A program made the translations under genes and the position numbers. From Gammaproteobacteria bacterium (GTDB lineage Bacteria; Pseudomonadota; Gammaproteobacteria; Pseudomonadales; Porticoccaceae): DNA of 64,000 bases. This document shows, piece after piece, positions 26,026-34,468 of this stretch. The notes under the pieces are model-generated. The model ran no database searches. It was not told the DNA's origin and was given only the letters and a program-made list of their open reading frames with translations. Location of the stretch: the NCBI GenBank assembly GCA_016708925.1, contig JADJET010000001.1, positions 124,001 to 188,000 on the forward strand, read 5' to 3'. Every line of letters begins with the position of its first letter. Position 1 is the first letter of the stretch.

Positions 26026-26791
26026 GTGGATATATTTGATTTGACGGGCAAGGTCGCGATCATCACGGGTGGTAACGGCGGTCTGGGCCTGGGTATCGCC
26101 AAGGGTCTGGCGTCCGAGGGCTGCGCGGTGGCTCTGGTCGGCCGCAACCGGACAAAAATTGACGCGGCCGTCGCCGAGATGACCGAACTGGGCTACAAGG
26201 CCCTGGGTGTGCAGGCCGATGTCTCCCAGGAAGACGACGTCAACCGCATGGTCAAGGAAACCGCCGATCACTTCGGCCGTGTCGACATCCCCGGTCAACA
26301 ACGCCGCCATCAGCTGGGGCGTGGCGCCGGAAAACTCACCTCGAACAATGGGACGAGTTCATCGCCATCGACCTGACTTCCTGCTTCCTGTGTTCCAAGG
26401 CCTGCTATCCGGAATTCATCAGGCCGGCGGCGGCAAGATCATCAACATCGGCTCGGCGATCACCCAAGAAAGGTTTCAAGCTGGTGCACTACGCCGCCGC
26501 CAAGGGTGGCATGGATCACATGACCCAGAGCCTGGCCCGTGCCTGGGGCAAGGACAACATTCAGGTCAACGCGGTGCTGCCCGGCCTGGTCCACTCCGAG
26601 ATGATGCCCTGCTTCGGCCCCAACAGGATTGGCCCCGTGGTGGACTACATCGTCAAAAAGACCCCGGTCCAGCGCTTCGGCATGCCCGATGATTTCGAAG
26701 GTATTTCCATCCTGCTGGCGAGCGATGCCTCCAGCTTCATCACCGGCTCCATCATCGTCGCCGACGGCGGCATGACGGTCGGCGGCCTGAA
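26026..26791 (+). pseudogene. SDR gene A of the duplicated pair, broken by several indels
   Basis: From the GTG at 26026 (AGGAG at 26013-26017) it matches the intact SDR C (27712-28482) almost base for base, but carries one inserted base near 26288-26292, single-base losses near 26331-26334, 26338-26341 and 26420, a two-base net loss with substitutions at 26464-26480, and the loss of a T in the final TAA near 26789. The frame is lost after GRVDI and regained at about 26484, and the stop is bypassed so that the frame runs on to 26846 over the next start. The intact part shows TGGNGGLG and YAAAK motifs. Either a recent pseudogene or errors in a repeated region. Confidence 0.85.
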
Positions 26792-26842
26792 TGAGGCGCG
26801 AACACCGCAACGCTCAACCAGCAACTTATCCGGAGAACCTGA

Positions 26843-27610
26843 ATGAACAGCAAATTCGATTTGACCGGCAAGGTCGCGATCATCACCGGCGGCAACGGCG
26901 GTCTCGGCCTCGGCATCGCCAAAGGGCTGGCGTCGGTGGGCGCCAAGGTCGCGGTGGTGGGCCGCAACCAGGACAAGATCAACAACGCGGTGGAGCAACT
27001 CCAGGCCGAGGGCGCCGACGCGCTCGGGATTCAGTGCGACGTGTCCCAGGAAGACGATGTCAACCGCATGGTGAAAGAGACCGTGGCGCGCTTTGGCCGG
27101 ATCGACATTCTGTTCAACAACGCCGCCATCAGTTGGGGGATTCCAGCCGAGACCATGACGCTGGAGCAGTGGAACAACTTCATCGCCATCAACCTGACCT
27201 CCTGCTTCCTGACCAGCAAGGCGTGCTTCCCGGAGATGGTCAAGGCCGGCGGCGGCAAGATCATCAATGTCGGCTCGATCATCACCAAGCTCGGCTTCGG
27301 TAAGCTGGTGCACTACGCGGCGGCCAAGGGCGGCATGGACCACATGACCCAGAGTCTGGCGCAGGGCTGGGGCAAGCACAATATCCAGGTCAACGCGCTG
27401 CTGCCCGGGCTGGTGGACACCGAGATGATGCCGTGCGAAGGGCCGAAAAAGAACAAGCTGGTGGACTACGCGGTGAAGCGGACACCAGTCGGCAAGTTCG
27501 GTCGGCCATCGGATTTCTACGGGATCTCGATCCTGCTGGCGAGCCCGGCGTCGAACTTCATCACCGGCTCCATCATCGTTGTCGATGGCGGTCTCTCGCT
27601 CTCGATTTGA
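26843..27610 (+). CDS. SDR family oxidoreductase B (first copy of duplicated pair)
   Basis: 255 aa, intact. Motifs: TGGNGGLG, VGRNQDK after beta-2 (Arg, suggesting NADP(H)), NNAA, Ser in NVGSIITK, HYAAAK with catalytic Tyr and Lys, and FITGSIIVVDGG. It is nearly identical to SDR D (28536-29303), differing in only a few residues near KKNKLVDYAVKRT and at the C-terminus, and clearly related to SDRs A and C. The ATG follows CGGAGA. The alternation A-B-C-D shows that a two-gene unit was duplicated; B and D probably form the same kind of heteromer or pathway step with A and C. Confidence 0.9.
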   Translation: MNSKFDLTGKVAIITGGNGGLGLGIAKGLASVGAKVAVVGRNQDKINNAVEQLQAEGADALGIQCDVSQEDDVNRMVKETVARFGRIDILFNNAAISWGIPAETMTLEQWNNFIAINLTSCFLTSKACFPEMVKAGGGKIINVGSIITKLGFGKLVHYAAAKGGMDHMTQSLAQGWGKHNIQVNALLPGLVDTEMMPCEGPKKNKLVDYAVKRTPVGKFGRPSDFYGISILLASPASNFITGSIIVVDGGLSLSI

Positions 27611-27711
27611 CCAGTGTTTGATATCACAGCCTTGCCGGGCAGAGTTGTGCCGAGGCTGCTGAACAAGCCGGGCGACGCCCGGATCGATCGTTATTTTCTT
27701 GGGAGTAAAAC

Positions 27712-28482
27712 ATGAAATTGTTTGATTTGACGGGCAAGGTCGCGATCGTCACGGGTGGTAACGGCGGCCTGGGCCTGGGTATCGCCAAGGGTCTGGCGTC
27801 CGAGGGCTGCGCGGTGGCTCTGGTCGGTCGCAACCAGACAAAAATTGACGCGGCCGTCGCCGAGATGACCGAACTGGGCTACAAGGCCCTGGGTGTGCAG
27901 GCCGATGTCTCCAAGGAAGACGACGTCAACCGCATGGTCAAGGAGACCGCCGATCACTTCGGCCGTGTCGACATCCTGGTCAACAACGCCGCCATCAGCT
28001 GGGGCGTGGCGCCGGAAAAACTCACCCTCGAACAATGGGACGAGTTCATCGCCATCGACCTGACTTCCTGCTTCCTGTGTTCCAAGGCCTGCTATCCGGA
28101 ATTCATCAAGGCCGGCGGCGGCAAGATCATCAACATCGGCTCGGCGATTACCCAAAAAGGCTATGGCAAGCTGGTGCACTACGCCGCCGCCAAGGGGGGC
28201 ATGGATCACATGACCCAGAGCCTGGCCCGTGCCTGGGGCAAGGACAACATTCAGGTCAACGCGGTGCTGCCCGGCCTGGTCCACTCCGAGATGATGCCCT
28301 GCTTCGGCCCCAACAAGATTGGCCCACTGGTCGACTACATCGTCAAAAAATCCCCAGTCCAGCGCTTCGGCATGCCCGATGATTTCGAGGGTATTTCCAT
28401 CCTGCTGGCGAGCGATGCCTCCAGCTTCATCACCGGCTCCATCATCGTCGCCGACGGCGGCATGACGGTCGGCGGCCTGTAA
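27712..28482 (+). CDS. SDR family oxidoreductase C (intact counterpart of A)
   Basis: 256 aa. TGGNGGLG cofactor loop, VGRNQTK after beta-2, NNAAISWG, INIGSAITQ with the catalytic Ser, HYAAAKGG with Tyr and Lys, and FITGSIIVADGG. It is the intact version of the broken gene A, so the function of that gene type is retained. Ribosome site GGGAG lies before the ATG. SDRs of type A/C and B/D share the unusual NNAAISWG block and LVHYAAAKGGMDHMTQSLA, marking one subfamily. Substrate unknown; oxidation of a cyclic alcohol fits the setting. Confidence 0.9.
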   Translation: MKLFDLTGKVAIVTGGNGGLGLGIAKGLASEGCAVALVGRNQTKIDAAVAEMTELGYKALGVQADVSKEDDVNRMVKETADHFGRVDILVNNAAISWGVAPEKLTLEQWDEFIAIDLTSCFLCSKACYPEFIKAGGGKIINIGSAITQKGYGKLVHYAAAKGGMDHMTQSLARAWGKDNIQVNAVLPGLVHSEMMPCFGPNKIGPLVDYIVKKSPVQRFGMPDDFEGISILLASDASSFITGSIIVADGGMTVGGL

Positions 28483-28535
28483 TGAGGCACGCGAACACCG
28501 CAACGCTCAACCAGCAACTTATCGGGAGACCCTGA

Positions 28536-29303
28536 ATGAACAGCAAATTCGATTTGACCGGCAAGGTCGCGATCATCACCGGCGGCAACGGCGGTCTCGG
28601 CCTCGGCATCGCCAAGGGTCTGGCGTCGGTGGGCGCCAAGGTCGCGGTGGTGGGCCGCAACCAGGACAAGATCAACAACGCGGTCGAGCAGCTCCAGGCC
28701 GAGGGCGCCGACGCGCTCGGGATTCAGTGCGACGTCTCCCAGGAAGACGACGTCAACCGCATGGTGAAAGAGACCGTGGCGCGCTTTGGCCGGATCGACA
28801 TTCTGTTCAACAACGCCGCCATCAGTTGGGGGATTCCAGCCGAGACCATGACGCTGGAGCAGTGGAACAATTTCATCGCCATCAACCTGACCTCCTGCTT
28901 CCTGACATCCAAGGCGTGCTTCCCCGAAATGGTCAAGGCGGGCGGCGGCAAGATCATCAATGTCGGTTCGATCATCACCAAGCTCGGCTTCGGCAAGCTG
29001 GTGCACTACGCGGCGGCCAAGGGCGGCATGGACCACATGACCCAGAGTCTGGCGCAGGGCTGGGGCAAGCACAACATTCAGGTCAACGCGCTGCTGCCCG
29101 GGCTGGTGGACACCGAGATGATGCCGTGCGAAGGGCCGAAAAAGAACGGCTTGGTGGACTATATCGTCAAGAAAACCCCAGTCGGCAAATTCGGTCGGCC
29201 GTCGGACTTTTACGGGATCTCGATCCTGCTGGCGAGCCCGGCGTCGAACTTCATCACCGGCTCCATCATCGTTGTCGATGGCGGCGTCTCTCTGGCGATC
29301 TGA
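28536..29303 (+). CDS. SDR family oxidoreductase D (second copy of B)
   Basis: 255 aa, intact, almost the same protein as SDR B. The same catalytic set is present (TGGNGGLG, NNAA, Ser of NVGSIITK, HYAAAK). Differences from B cluster at KKNGLVDYIVKKT and VSLAI. It is the last gene of the four-SDR block and is followed within 25 bp by a strong terminator, so the block ends here as a transcript. Confidence 0.9.
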   Translation: MNSKFDLTGKVAIITGGNGGLGLGIAKGLASVGAKVAVVGRNQDKINNAVEQLQAEGADALGIQCDVSQEDDVNRMVKETVARFGRIDILFNNAAISWGIPAETMTLEQWNNFIAINLTSCFLTSKACFPEMVKAGGGKIINVGSIITKLGFGKLVHYAAAKGGMDHMTQSLAQGWGKHNIQVNALLPGLVDTEMMPCEGPKKNGLVDYIVKKTPVGKFGRPSDFYGISILLASPASNFITGSIIVVDGGVSLAI

Positions 29304-29326
29304 CACCAACTCGATCCACGCAGAAT

Positions 29327-29352
29327 AACCCCGGTCCCCCGGGGTTTTTTGT
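29327..29352 (+). terminator. Rho-independent terminator of the SDR block
   Basis: Stem AACCCCGG (29327-29334), loop TCCC, CCGGGGTT (29339-29346), then TTTTTT. It lies 24 bp after the stop of SDR D. Confidence 0.92.
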
Positions 29353-29413
29353 TTCTGCTACGCTCGCCACGCTTCTTGATCAACCACTTTTCCAACCTAT
29401 CGAGGTATTTGCA

Positions 29414-30523
29414 ATGGATGTTGGGCTGTCCATCATTTTTCAGGGCGTCGATCCCAAGTTGACCGACCGACAGGTGTACCAGAACGATCTCGCACTCGGC
29501 GATCTCGCCGAAGAGCTGGGCTTTCAGTCGATCTGGGGGGTGGAGCACCACTTCACCGACTACACCATGTGCCCGGACGTGACCCAATTTTTGTCTTACT
29601 GGGCGGGCCGTAACCCCAACCTGGCACTCGGCACCATGGTCATGGTGCTGCCCTGGCACGAACCCATCCGGGTGGCGGAAGAAGTCGCCATGCTGGATAA
29701 CATGTCCGACGGGCGCGTCATCCTGGGCATCGGGCGCGGCCTGGGCCGGGTCGAATTCGAAGGCTTCGGTCGCGACATGAACGATGCGCGCGAATACTTC
29801 ACCGAATCCGCCGAGATGATCCTCGAAGGTCTCGAAACCGGCTTCTGCGAATACCAGGGCAAACACATCAAACAGGTCCGGCGCGAACTGCGGCCGCGAC
29901 CCTTCAAGAGCTTCCGGGGCCGCACCTATGCCGCCGCCGTGTCGCCGGAATCCTCCCAGATCATGGCGCGCCTCGGTGTCGGCATTCTGGTCATTCCGCA
30001 GAAGCCCTGGTCGATGGTGGAAAAAGAGCTCGCCGCCTACCGGCAGTCCTTCCGCGAGGCCAATGGCTGCGACGCGCCGCCGCCGATCCTGGCGGGCTGG
30101 ACCTACTGCGATGCCAGCGCCGACCGCGCCGAGGAAATGGCTACGCGCCACATTGGCGCCTACTACCACTCGGTAATCCAGCACTACGAAATGGCCGGCC
30201 AGCACCTCAAGCAAACCAAGGGCTACGAGACCTATGCGGCGATGCAGGACCACGTCAACAAAAGTGTCGATGATGCCGTCAAGTTCTTCATGAGCCTGCA
30301 AGTCTGGGGTACGCCCGAGCGTTGCTACGAGACCATAAAAGATTTCACCGGGCGTACCGGGTCCGGCGCCTATAACGGCGTTTTCAGCTACGGCGGCATG
30401 CCCCACGCAGACGCCGAACGCAGTCTCCGTCTGTTCGCCAAAGAGGTATTGCCGGAAGTCCGCAAACTCCCCGGCGAACCGCTGCTGAAGCGGGAAGCAC
30501 CGCGCCGCGCCGCCGCAGGCTGA
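29414..30523 (+). CDS. LLM class flavin-dependent oxidoreductase
   Basis: 369 aa from the ATG at 29414 (GAGG upstream); the in-frame region before it overlaps the SDR gene and terminator and is not coding. Luciferase-like signs: LGFQSIWGVEHHFTDYTMCPD, PVRVAEEVAMLDN-like PIRVAEEVAMLDN, MSDGRVILGIGRG and the C-terminal GTPERCYETIKDF. It probably uses FMNH2 or F420 to oxidise or reduce an unknown substrate. It lies 13 bp before a ring-cleavage dioxygenase gene, so the two are cotranscribed. Confidence 0.9.
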   Translation: MDVGLSIIFQGVDPKLTDRQVYQNDLALGDLAEELGFQSIWGVEHHFTDYTMCPDVTQFLSYWAGRNPNLALGTMVMVLPWHEPIRVAEEVAMLDNMSDGRVILGIGRGLGRVEFEGFGRDMNDAREYFTESAEMILEGLETGFCEYQGKHIKQVRRELRPRPFKSFRGRTYAAAVSPESSQIMARLGVGILVIPQKPWSMVEKELAAYRQSFREANGCDAPPPILAGWTYCDASADRAEEMATRHIGAYYHSVIQHYEMAGQHLKQTKGYETYAAMQDHVNKSVDDAVKFFMSLQVWGTPERCYETIKDFTGRTGSGAYNGVFSYGGMPHADAERSLRLFAKEVLPEVRKLPGEPLLKREAPRRAAAG

Positions 30524-30536
30524 GAAGAAGTCTCCG

Positions 30537-31346
30537 ATGACCGCCGCCCTGCCCTGCTACTACATCCCCCACGGCGGCGGGCCCTGTTTTTTCATGGACT
30601 GGACCATGGGGCCCGCTGATACCTGGGACCGGATGGCCGCCTTTCTGCGCGGCCTGGCAGCGGCGGTGGGTACCCGGCCCCGCGCACTGTTGATCATCTC
30701 CGCGCACTGGGAAGCCAACCCGGTGCGCATCAACAGCGCGCTGGCGCCGCCGCTGATCTACGACTACCAGGGCTTCCCGCCGCACACCTACCAACTCCGC
30801 TACGACGCCCCGGGCGCGCCCTGGCTGGCCGACCGCGCCAGCGCGCTGCTCGGCGCGGCGGGTATCGCCTCGGCGCAGGATCCCGCACACGGCCTGGATC
30901 ACGGGGTTTTCATCCCCTGCAAACTGATCTATCCGGATGCCGATATCCCGGTCGTGCAGATCTCCCTGCACCCGGATCTGGACCCCGGCGCGCACTTGGC
31001 TCTCGGTGCCGCGCTGGCGCCATTGCGCCGCGAAGGCATATTGCTGATCGGCAGCGGCATGAGCTACCACAACATGGCGATCCTGATACGCCAGCCGGAG
31101 ACAAATCCCGCCGGCGACGCCTTCGACGCCTGGCTTCGGGACGCCTGCGTCGCCGACCCCGACGCGCGCAACCGCCACCTTGCCGCCTGGCACCAAGCCC
31201 CCGGTGCCAGCCACGCCCACCCGCGCGCAGAGCACCTGCTGCCGCTGCACGTCATCGCCGGCGCCGCTGGTGCGGACCCTGGCCTGTGCATCTATCGCGA
31301 CCGGGTGCTGGGTGCGCCGGTGTCCGCATTTCAGTTCGCAAGCTGA
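30537..31346 (+). CDS. DODA-type (class III) extradiol ring-cleavage dioxygenase family protein
   Basis: 269 aa. Metal site pattern of the LigB/DODA family: His in YIPHGGGPCFF, the AHWEA motif, LDHGVFIP, and HPRAEHLLPLHVIAGAAG near the C-terminus. Such enzymes open catechol-like rings next to the hydroxyls with O2 and Fe(II), or in the YgiD/DODA branch use zinc. The coupling to an LLM flavin enzyme 13 bp upstream would fit a hydroxylation-then-cleavage pair, which is inference. Substrate unknown. Confidence 0.88.
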   Translation: MTAALPCYYIPHGGGPCFFMDWTMGPADTWDRMAAFLRGLAAAVGTRPRALLIISAHWEANPVRINSALAPPLIYDYQGFPPHTYQLRYDAPGAPWLADRASALLGAAGIASAQDPAHGLDHGVFIPCKLIYPDADIPVVQISLHPDLDPGAHLALGAALAPLRREGILLIGSGMSYHNMAILIRQPETNPAGDAFDAWLRDACVADPDARNRHLAAWHQAPGASHAHPRAEHLLPLHVIAGAAGADPGLCIYRDRVLGAPVSAFQFAS

Positions 31347-31471
31347 TCGGTCGGAAGGAACGCGGAGGTGCGTGAACCGCCTCCATCCTGTGTCTTGCGC
31401 GGTGCTGATTCCTCCGCCACGCACGGCATAACCCCCTACAATGACCGCCTTGCAGTTTTCTGGCGGCACCC

Positions 31472-32449
31472 ATGTCTCACCCTTATGACACGCTGACGCC
31501 CGACGCCGTCATCACCGCCATCGAATCCCTGGGGCTGGTCAGCGACCTGCGCATCCTGACCCTCAATAGCTACGAAAACCGGGTGTATCAGATCGGCATC
31601 GACGAGGCGCAGCCGGTCATCGCCAAATTCTATCGTCCCGATCGCTGGTCACGGGAAGCCATCCTGGAAGAACACGCCTTTCTGGACGAACTCCACGCGG
31701 CCGAGATTCCCGTCATCGCGCCGCTCAAAATCGCCGGCGCCAGCCTGCACCAGTTCGACGAATTCATGTTCACCCTGTTTCCGCGCAAAGGCGGCTCCGC
31801 GCCCGAGCCGGGCGATCTCGATTACCTGTTCAGAATGGGCCAATTATTGGGGCGCCTGCACGGCGTCGCCAGGAATCACGATTTCCGGCACCGCCCCACC
31901 ATCAGCATCGAGAATTTCGCGGTCGAACCCAGCACACAACTGTTGCAGCACCACTTCGTCCCCGGGGAACTGATCGCGCGTTACCAAAGTGCCGTCGAAC
32001 AAATCGTCGTCCTGTGCCGGCAACTGTTCGATTATGTGCCCGAGTTGCGCTATATCCGCACCCATGGCGATTGCCATATCGGCAACATTCTCTGCACCCG
32101 CGACGACGCCTTGTTCGTGGTCGATTTCGACGACAGCCGCATGGGTCCGGCGGTGCAGGATATCTGGATGCTGCTGTCGGGCGACGCCCATGAACAGCGC
32201 CGGCAGCTGGACGAAGTCATATCGGGCTACGAAGACTTCAACGAATTTCGCCGTGCCGAACTGAAACTGATCGAACCCCTGCGCGCCTTGCGGATGATTC
32301 ACTACACCCATTGGCTCGCGAGCCGCTGGGACGATCCCGCTTTCCCGCGCGCATTCACCTGGTTCAACACGCCCGCCTACTGGACCCAGCACGTCGGCAC
32401 GCTGGAGCAGCAGTTGTTTTCGTTGCAGGAGGTTGCGGAGGCGCTTTAG
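31472..32449 (+). CDS. srkA: Stress response Ser/Thr kinase SrkA (YihE/RdoA)
   Basis: 325 aa, E. coli SrkA is 328. Kinase-like fold with NSYENRVYQIG, VIAKFYRPDRWS (ATP-site Lys), RTHGDCHIGN (catalytic Asp and Asn) and VVDFDDSRMGP (metal Asp), then DIWMLLSG. SrkA protects cells from stress-induced death and acts downstream of Cpx in enterics. No DsbA gene follows, although srkA-dsbA is the enteric order. The ATG lies 125 bp after the dioxygenase gene, enough for an independent promoter. Confidence 0.93.
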   Translation: MSHPYDTLTPDAVITAIESLGLVSDLRILTLNSYENRVYQIGIDEAQPVIAKFYRPDRWSREAILEEHAFLDELHAAEIPVIAPLKIAGASLHQFDEFMFTLFPRKGGSAPEPGDLDYLFRMGQLLGRLHGVARNHDFRHRPTISIENFAVEPSTQLLQHHFVPGELIARYQSAVEQIVVLCRQLFDYVPELRYIRTHGDCHIGNILCTRDDALFVVDFDDSRMGPAVQDIWMLLSGDAHEQRRQLDEVISGYEDFNEFRRAELKLIEPLRALRMIHYTHWLASRWDDPAFPRAFTWFNTPAYWTQHVGTLEQQLFSLQEVAEAL

Positions 32450-32630
32450 CCAACTTCACGGGAGCAGGTATTTCGATGCGCCTGAATACAAGACCAGCTG
32501 GCGCCTATCGATCCACAAGGTGGTCTGCCGGCGCGAAGGAAAGCGTGAACCTCGACCGTTTGGCGGCCATGGCTTCCTCCATCGGTGAGATAACAGAATG
32601 CGGGCCGCCGGCGGTAAGCTGTGGCGGGAA

Positions 32631-32665
32631 TGGCAATTATTGCCATTTAATGCCATTTGTGGCAT
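32631..32665 (+). promoter_or_regulatory. Double palindromic operator upstream of parDE
   Basis: Two adjacent inverted repeats share the same half-site: TGGCAAT-T-ATTGCCA (32631-32645, 7-bp perfect arms) and ATGCCA-TTTG-TGGCAT (32650-32665, 6-bp arms). They end 25 bp before the ParD start. This is the arrangement expected for autoregulation by a ribbon-helix-helix antitoxin binding in pairs. The rest of the 241-bp interval after srkA holds no gene I can support. Confidence 0.7.
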
Positions 32666-32690
32666 CGTCAAACCTCCCTGGAGGTGACCC

Positions 32691-32951
32691 ATGCAAAGCA
32701 TGAATATTTCGCTGCCCGACCCGCTCAGACAGTTTGTGGACAGCCAGATTTCGACCGGGCGTTACAGCAGCGCCAGCGAATATGTGCGGGAGCTGATCCG
32801 CGCCGACGAGAAGCGCAAGGCCGAAGAAAAACTTGAAGCAAAGCTATTGGAAGGATTGAGCAGCGCCGAGACTGAACTGACCCCGGCGGACTGGCGTGCC
32901 ATCCGCCGGGAAGCCCTGGCCAAAATTGAAGCGCGCAAGCAACCGCGTTGA
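32691..32951 (+). CDS. parD: ParD-family antitoxin (CopG/ribbon-helix-helix)
   Basis: 86 aa. The N-terminal ribbon-helix-helix is clear: MNISLPDPLRQFVDSQI, GRYSSASEYVRELIR, followed by a charged helical tail that in ParD wraps the toxin. It neutralises ParE and represses its own operon. GGAGGTG precedes the ATG at 32691; a second ATG three codons later (32700) is also possible. The stop overlaps the toxin start. Confidence 0.92.
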   Translation: MQSMNISLPDPLRQFVDSQISTGRYSSASEYVRELIRADEKRKAEEKLEAKLLEGLSSAETELTPADWRAIRREALAKIEARKQPR

Positions 32952-33271
32952 TGCCGACGGTCACCCAGCGCGAGGCGGCGCGGCGCGACCTGGTCGAGCA
33001 CTTCGTCTATCTCGCCGAAAACGCCGGGCTGGCCGTGGCCGAACGCTTCCTCACCAACGCCGAAACCAGTTTCAACGAGTTGGCGCGGCAGCCCCGGATG
33101 GGCGCACCGTTGACGCTCAAGCATCCTGACTTGGCGAACGTCCGCAAGTGGCGGATCAACGATTTTGACAACCACCTGGTGTTCTACCAACCACGCCCTG
33201 ACGGCGTGGCCATCGTGCGTGTGCTGCACGCGGCCAGCGATTGGTGGCTCCTGTTGGGCTTGGCGGACTAG
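32951..33271 (+). CDS. parE: ParE-family toxin (RelE/ParE fold)
   Basis: 106 aa from the ATG at 32951, which overlaps the antitoxin stop as TGATG and is therefore coupled. ParE features: AARRDLVEHFVYLAE, AERFLTNAETSFNELARQPRMG, VRKWRINDFDNHLVFYQPR and RVLHAASDWW. ParE toxins poison DNA gyrase. The pair is likely functional because both genes and the operator are intact. Confidence 0.92.
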   Translation: MPTVTQREAARRDLVEHFVYLAENAGLAVAERFLTNAETSFNELARQPRMGAPLTLKHPDLANVRKWRINDFDNHLVFYQPRPDGVAIVRVLHAASDWWLLLGLAD

Positions 33272-33389
33272 CCGAGGACGGGACATCCCCATCCTCGGCG
33301 GTATCGGATCAGCTTCCGCCGTTTGTGCCCTGACTTCAGGTTTAGCGCACAGCTTCCAGTGGGAGGAAAGGCAACTGGCCCGCGGTCCG

Positions 33390-34230
33390 TTACGAAAACG
33401 ACGCCCGATATGTCGCAGGATCGAGTCGGCAGTGGCGATCCGGTCTGCCCAGCAACTCGAATAATCGCGGAGCCTGTCGAAATTCGAATACTCGATACAG
33501 TCGAAACTCCTGCTCATGGGTGTTCGCGAATGATAGTTCCCTGTCGCTAATGTAAAAGGGCGTTTGCTTGGAATAGGCGGTAGTTTTGACCTCAATGAAT
33601 CGCCTCGACCATCCGTATCAAAGGAAAGAATATCGTATCCAGCACCATCACCGCGAACCTTGGATGTGTGCTCGATCCGGTCTGCGAGTCGTTCCTGGCG
33701 ATTTTGAATCAAGCGCCAGCGTTCATAGTTCAGGACAAACTCTTCACCAGCGAGGCCAAGACTTTGGTTCCGCGCTTCACGTTCCAAGTAGTCGCGCTGG
33801 CATAAAGCAGACGGTCGGTAGGACTCCGTTTCTCGTACCTTCAACTCCGAAGTGGCGGTTCTACTCGAACGTTATCAAAATGTTCCGTCAGGGGCATCTC
33901 CGCCAGGAGATCGACTGCTTTCGCTGCCGCATCTTCCAATAGCGGCCGGGTAGTAATCTGACGCGTCACCTCTTCGAAGAGCACCTGGCGCTGGAAGTTC
34001 TTTCGCGCCCTGTAACCACGAATATGTGGGTATCCAAGCTCGATCATCACGGCACTGATGTTGCCGTGTTTGAATTCAATCGCGCCTTCGGACCGACCCG
34101 GCAGCAGTTGATGGAGAGCACGCCTGCTCTCGGATTTATTGTAAGCTTGCCCAGCCAACTCCATCATCAGCATCCGAAGATACGCCGCGACCGTGGCGGC
34201 AACTTCTTCGGGTGTCCAGTCCAAGCTCAC
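33390..34230 (-). pseudogene. DUF3883 domain protein, disrupted by two frameshifts
   Basis: From the GTG at 34230 the first 130 residues (SLDWTPEEVAATVAAYL, LPGRSEGAIEFKHGNISAV) match the N-terminal part of DUF3883-containing proteins. One base is missing near 33843-33845 (coding-strand GAGTTGAAG), after which KVRETESYRPS...YLEREARNQSLGLAGEEFV continues in another frame. A second base is missing near 33601-33608; beyond it the nuclease-like DUF3883 end reads RFIEVKTTAYS, TPFYISDREL, RLYRVFEF and stops at 33390. With both bases restored the protein is about 280 aa, a normal length. DUF3883 carries a PD-(D/E)XK-like EVK motif and occurs in restriction and defence loci. Confidence 0.82.
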
Positions 34231-34385
34231 TTATCGCGTCTCTTGCGCCGAAGAGGTTCACCCCATGTACTCTCCGGCAAGGACCATCGGCGCACGAGTT
34301 GACGACGGTTTTCTCCACAATGAAAGCACGCGTGCGTCCCGGTAGCGCCTGGCATATCCGAGCAATTACACAATACTGACGGCAT
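34227..34385 (-). CDS. Small Cys-rich protein coupled to the DUF3883 gene
   Basis: 52 aa from the ATG at 34385, which has GGGGAGGG nine bases upstream; a longer start at 34418 lacks a ribosome site. CNC near the start and CFHC later give four Cys in a zinc-knuckle-like arrangement (CNCSDMPG...ACFHCGENR), and the C-terminus is very basic (RRKRRDK). Its TGA overlaps the GTG of the DUF3883 gene (GTGA), which strongly suggests a true coupled gene. I do not recognise a named family. Confidence 0.6.
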   Translation of the reverse strand: MPSVLCNCSDMPGATGTHACFHCGENRRQLVRRWSLPESTWGEPLRRKRRDK

Positions 34386-34468
34386 CAGAATATTCCCTCC
34401 CCTCCCATCAATCGTCATCTTTTGCCGACAAAGAGCATCGCCATGAACTCAAAAACCGCGTTGCCTAC

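Larger units (their letters stand above)
26026..29303 (+). repeat. Tandem duplication of a two-gene SDR unit
   Basis: Unit 1 (26026-27610) and unit 2 (27712-29303) each hold an A/C-type and a B/D-type SDR gene plus the same spacer (CGAACACCGCAACGCTCAAC). Start-to-start distances are 1686 and 1693 bp; the 7-bp difference is fully explained by the small deletions in gene A and its spacer. The very high nucleotide identity means the duplication is recent or is kept alike by gene conversion. Confidence 0.85.

Noticed and set aside
28727..29413. In-frame extension upstream of the LLM enzyme at 29414
   Set aside because: Overlaps SDR D in another frame and passes through the terminator hairpin.
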